From Planctomycetota bacterium (GTDB taxonomy: Bacteria; Planctomycetota; UBA8742; UBA2392): a stretch of 64,000 bases of DNA. The translations under genes and the position numbers were made by a program. Below, piece after piece: positions 63,300 to 64,000 of this stretch. The notes below the pieces were generated by a model, which was not told the origin of the DNA, did not search any database, and saw nothing but the letters and a program-made list of their open reading frames with translations. Position 1 is the first letter of the stretch. Every line of letters begins with the position of its first letter. The stretch spans positions 124,001-188,000 of the forward strand of contig JAIOJA010000016.1 in the NCBI GenBank assembly GCA_019912315.1, written 5' to 3'.

Positions 63300-64000
63300 G
63301 TTGCAACACCCGGAACCAATGCTGCCCGAAGCATGGATCGTTCGCGAGAACCTGCGCGAGACGGAGGATGTCGTTACGCTCGTGCTTGAGCCGGGTGGCA
63401 GCGCCGCGCCAACTGCATTCGCACCCGGCCAGTTCAACATGCTGTATGCCTTCGGCGCCGGCGAAGTCCCGATCTCCATGAGCGGCGACCCGGGCGATCC
63501 GACAAAACTGGTTCATACCATTCGCGACGTAGGCCCGGTAACCGCGGCGCTGTGCCGGTTGCAGCCAGGTGAGCTTGTCGGCGTTCGAGGACCGTTCGGC
63601 AGTCACTGGCCCGTCGCCGATCAGCAGGGACGGGACATCGTCATCGCGGCCGGCGGGATCGGCCTGGCACCGTTGCGCCCGGTGGTTCACCACGTGCTTC
63701 GCCATCGCGGCGACTACGACGACGTTGTTCTTCTATATGGCGCACGACGCCCCAGCGAGCTGTTGTTCACCGGCGAGTTTGAATCGTGGCGACAGAGCGA
63801 CATTCAGGTGGTAGTCACGGTCGACCACGCGCCGGCGGACTGGACGGAACATGTCGGCGTTGTCACCACGCTCATCCGGCACGGCAAGTTTGAAACTGAG
63901 CAAGCCAGTGCATTCCTTTGCGGCCCCGAAGTGATGATGCGCTTCACCGCCGCCGAACTTGAAAGCAAAGGCGTCTCGCCGGACAAGACCTGGATCTCAA
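63280..64000 (+). CDS. Hydrogenase/sulfhydrogenase gamma subunit, FAD/NAD-binding (partial)
   Basis: The frame runs off the right edge; about 240 residues are visible. The ferredoxin-reductase-like sequence has AFAPGQFNMLYAFGAGEV followed by PISMSGDP (flavin-binding barrel), GVRGPFGSHWP, and IAAGGIGLAPLRPVVHHVL (NAD(P)-binding). It continues with VVLLYGARRPSELLF and FLCGPEVMM. It oxidises or reduces NAD(P)H for the hydrogenase. A cysteine-rich 2Fe-2S end is expected beyond the window. The start may be ATG 63280 (20-bp overlap with the previous gene), TTG 63301 or ATG 63319; 63280 is chosen as the usual overlapping start. Confidence 0.85.
   Translation, partial: MESRAAELQHPEPMLPEAWIVRENLRETEDVVTLVLEPGGSAAPTAFAPGQFNMLYAFGAGEVPISMSGDPGDPTKLVHTIRDVGPVTAALCRLQPGELVGVRGPFGSHWPVADQQGRDIVIAAGGIGLAPLRPVVHHVLRHRGDYDDVVLLYGARRPSELLFTGEFESWRQSDIQVVVTVDHAPADWTEHVGVVTTLIRHGKFETEQASAFLCGPEVMMRFTAAELESKGVSPDKTWIS

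Overview
The window is a GC-rich, densely coded chromosomal segment with about 44 protein genes and one complete tRNA gene. It encodes LpxD next to an OmpH/Skp-like protein, so the cell is Gram-negative with lipid A. It also carries HpnA-like and HpnG-like proteins (hopanoid-type), two bacterial Ser/Thr protein kinases, several signal-peptide lipoproteins and the beginning of a cytoplasmic NAD(P)-linked [NiFe] hydrogenase operon. That combination fits a planctomycete-like or other deep-branching Gram-negative bacterium. The phylum is an inference; no rRNA gene is present. No transposase, integrase, phage gene or CRISPR array was seen.

Layout. 371-8354: an AddB/AddA-type helicase-nuclease pair and a MATE transporter in one overlapping operon. 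8259-22344: a membrane Ser/Thr kinase, HpnA-like epimerase, ATP-grasp enzyme, CocE-type hydrolase, ThrRS, FecR-like protein, HpnG-like phosphorylase, a kinase-STAS-TPR fusion, an SNase-like lipoprotein and a 2-oxoacid dehydrogenase E1 alpha. 22669-29070: small hypothetical, LipB with a repeat-derived insertion, two paralogous lipoproteins, LpdA, TfoX-like, aspartokinase, FtsB-like and Mog. 29125-29440: tRNA-Gln(CTG) with a decayed 3' copy of itself. 29580-33629: OmpH-like, LpxD, a voltage-gated K+ channel and a radical SAM protein. 33717-42573: three translationally coupled, ClpA-like double AAA+ ATPases. 42957-45760: a LCMT-type methyltransferase, a secreted protein and a pentein-fold deiminase-like protein. 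45771-58095: a two-operon amidoligase/transglutaminase cluster. 58399-61539: PhnD-like, MetE-core and acyl-CoA-dehydrogenase-like genes. 61729-64000: hydrogenase beta subunit, cNMP-binding protein and the first part of the gamma subunit.

Two regions look most like little-described systems. First, the Clp-like trio: each protein has an intact second AAA+ ring module, a first module whose Walker B glutamate is replaced, and a small HicB-like N-terminal segment. Two of them end in a region resembling the PCRF part of peptide-chain release factors, without a GGQ domain. No Clp peptidase is adjacent. Second, the divergent cluster centred on 52100. One arm holds circularly permuted ATP-grasp, alpha-E, a class II amidotransferase-transglutaminase fusion with Ser in place of the nucleophilic Cys, and a tandem-duplicated glutaminase whose second half has lost its SxxK residues. 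The other arm holds transglutaminase-DUF2126, a second DUF2126 and an OsmC-like protein. The core family set is known from comparative genomics of amidoligases; the glutaminase pair and the Ser nucleophile are the unusual additions.

A recurring promoter-like element, TAnnnT followed by about six GC-rich bases (often GCCCGC), lies directly before several start codons. This suggests that leaderless transcripts are common here. Degenerate 7-bp tandem repeats occur at four places, one of them inside lipB.
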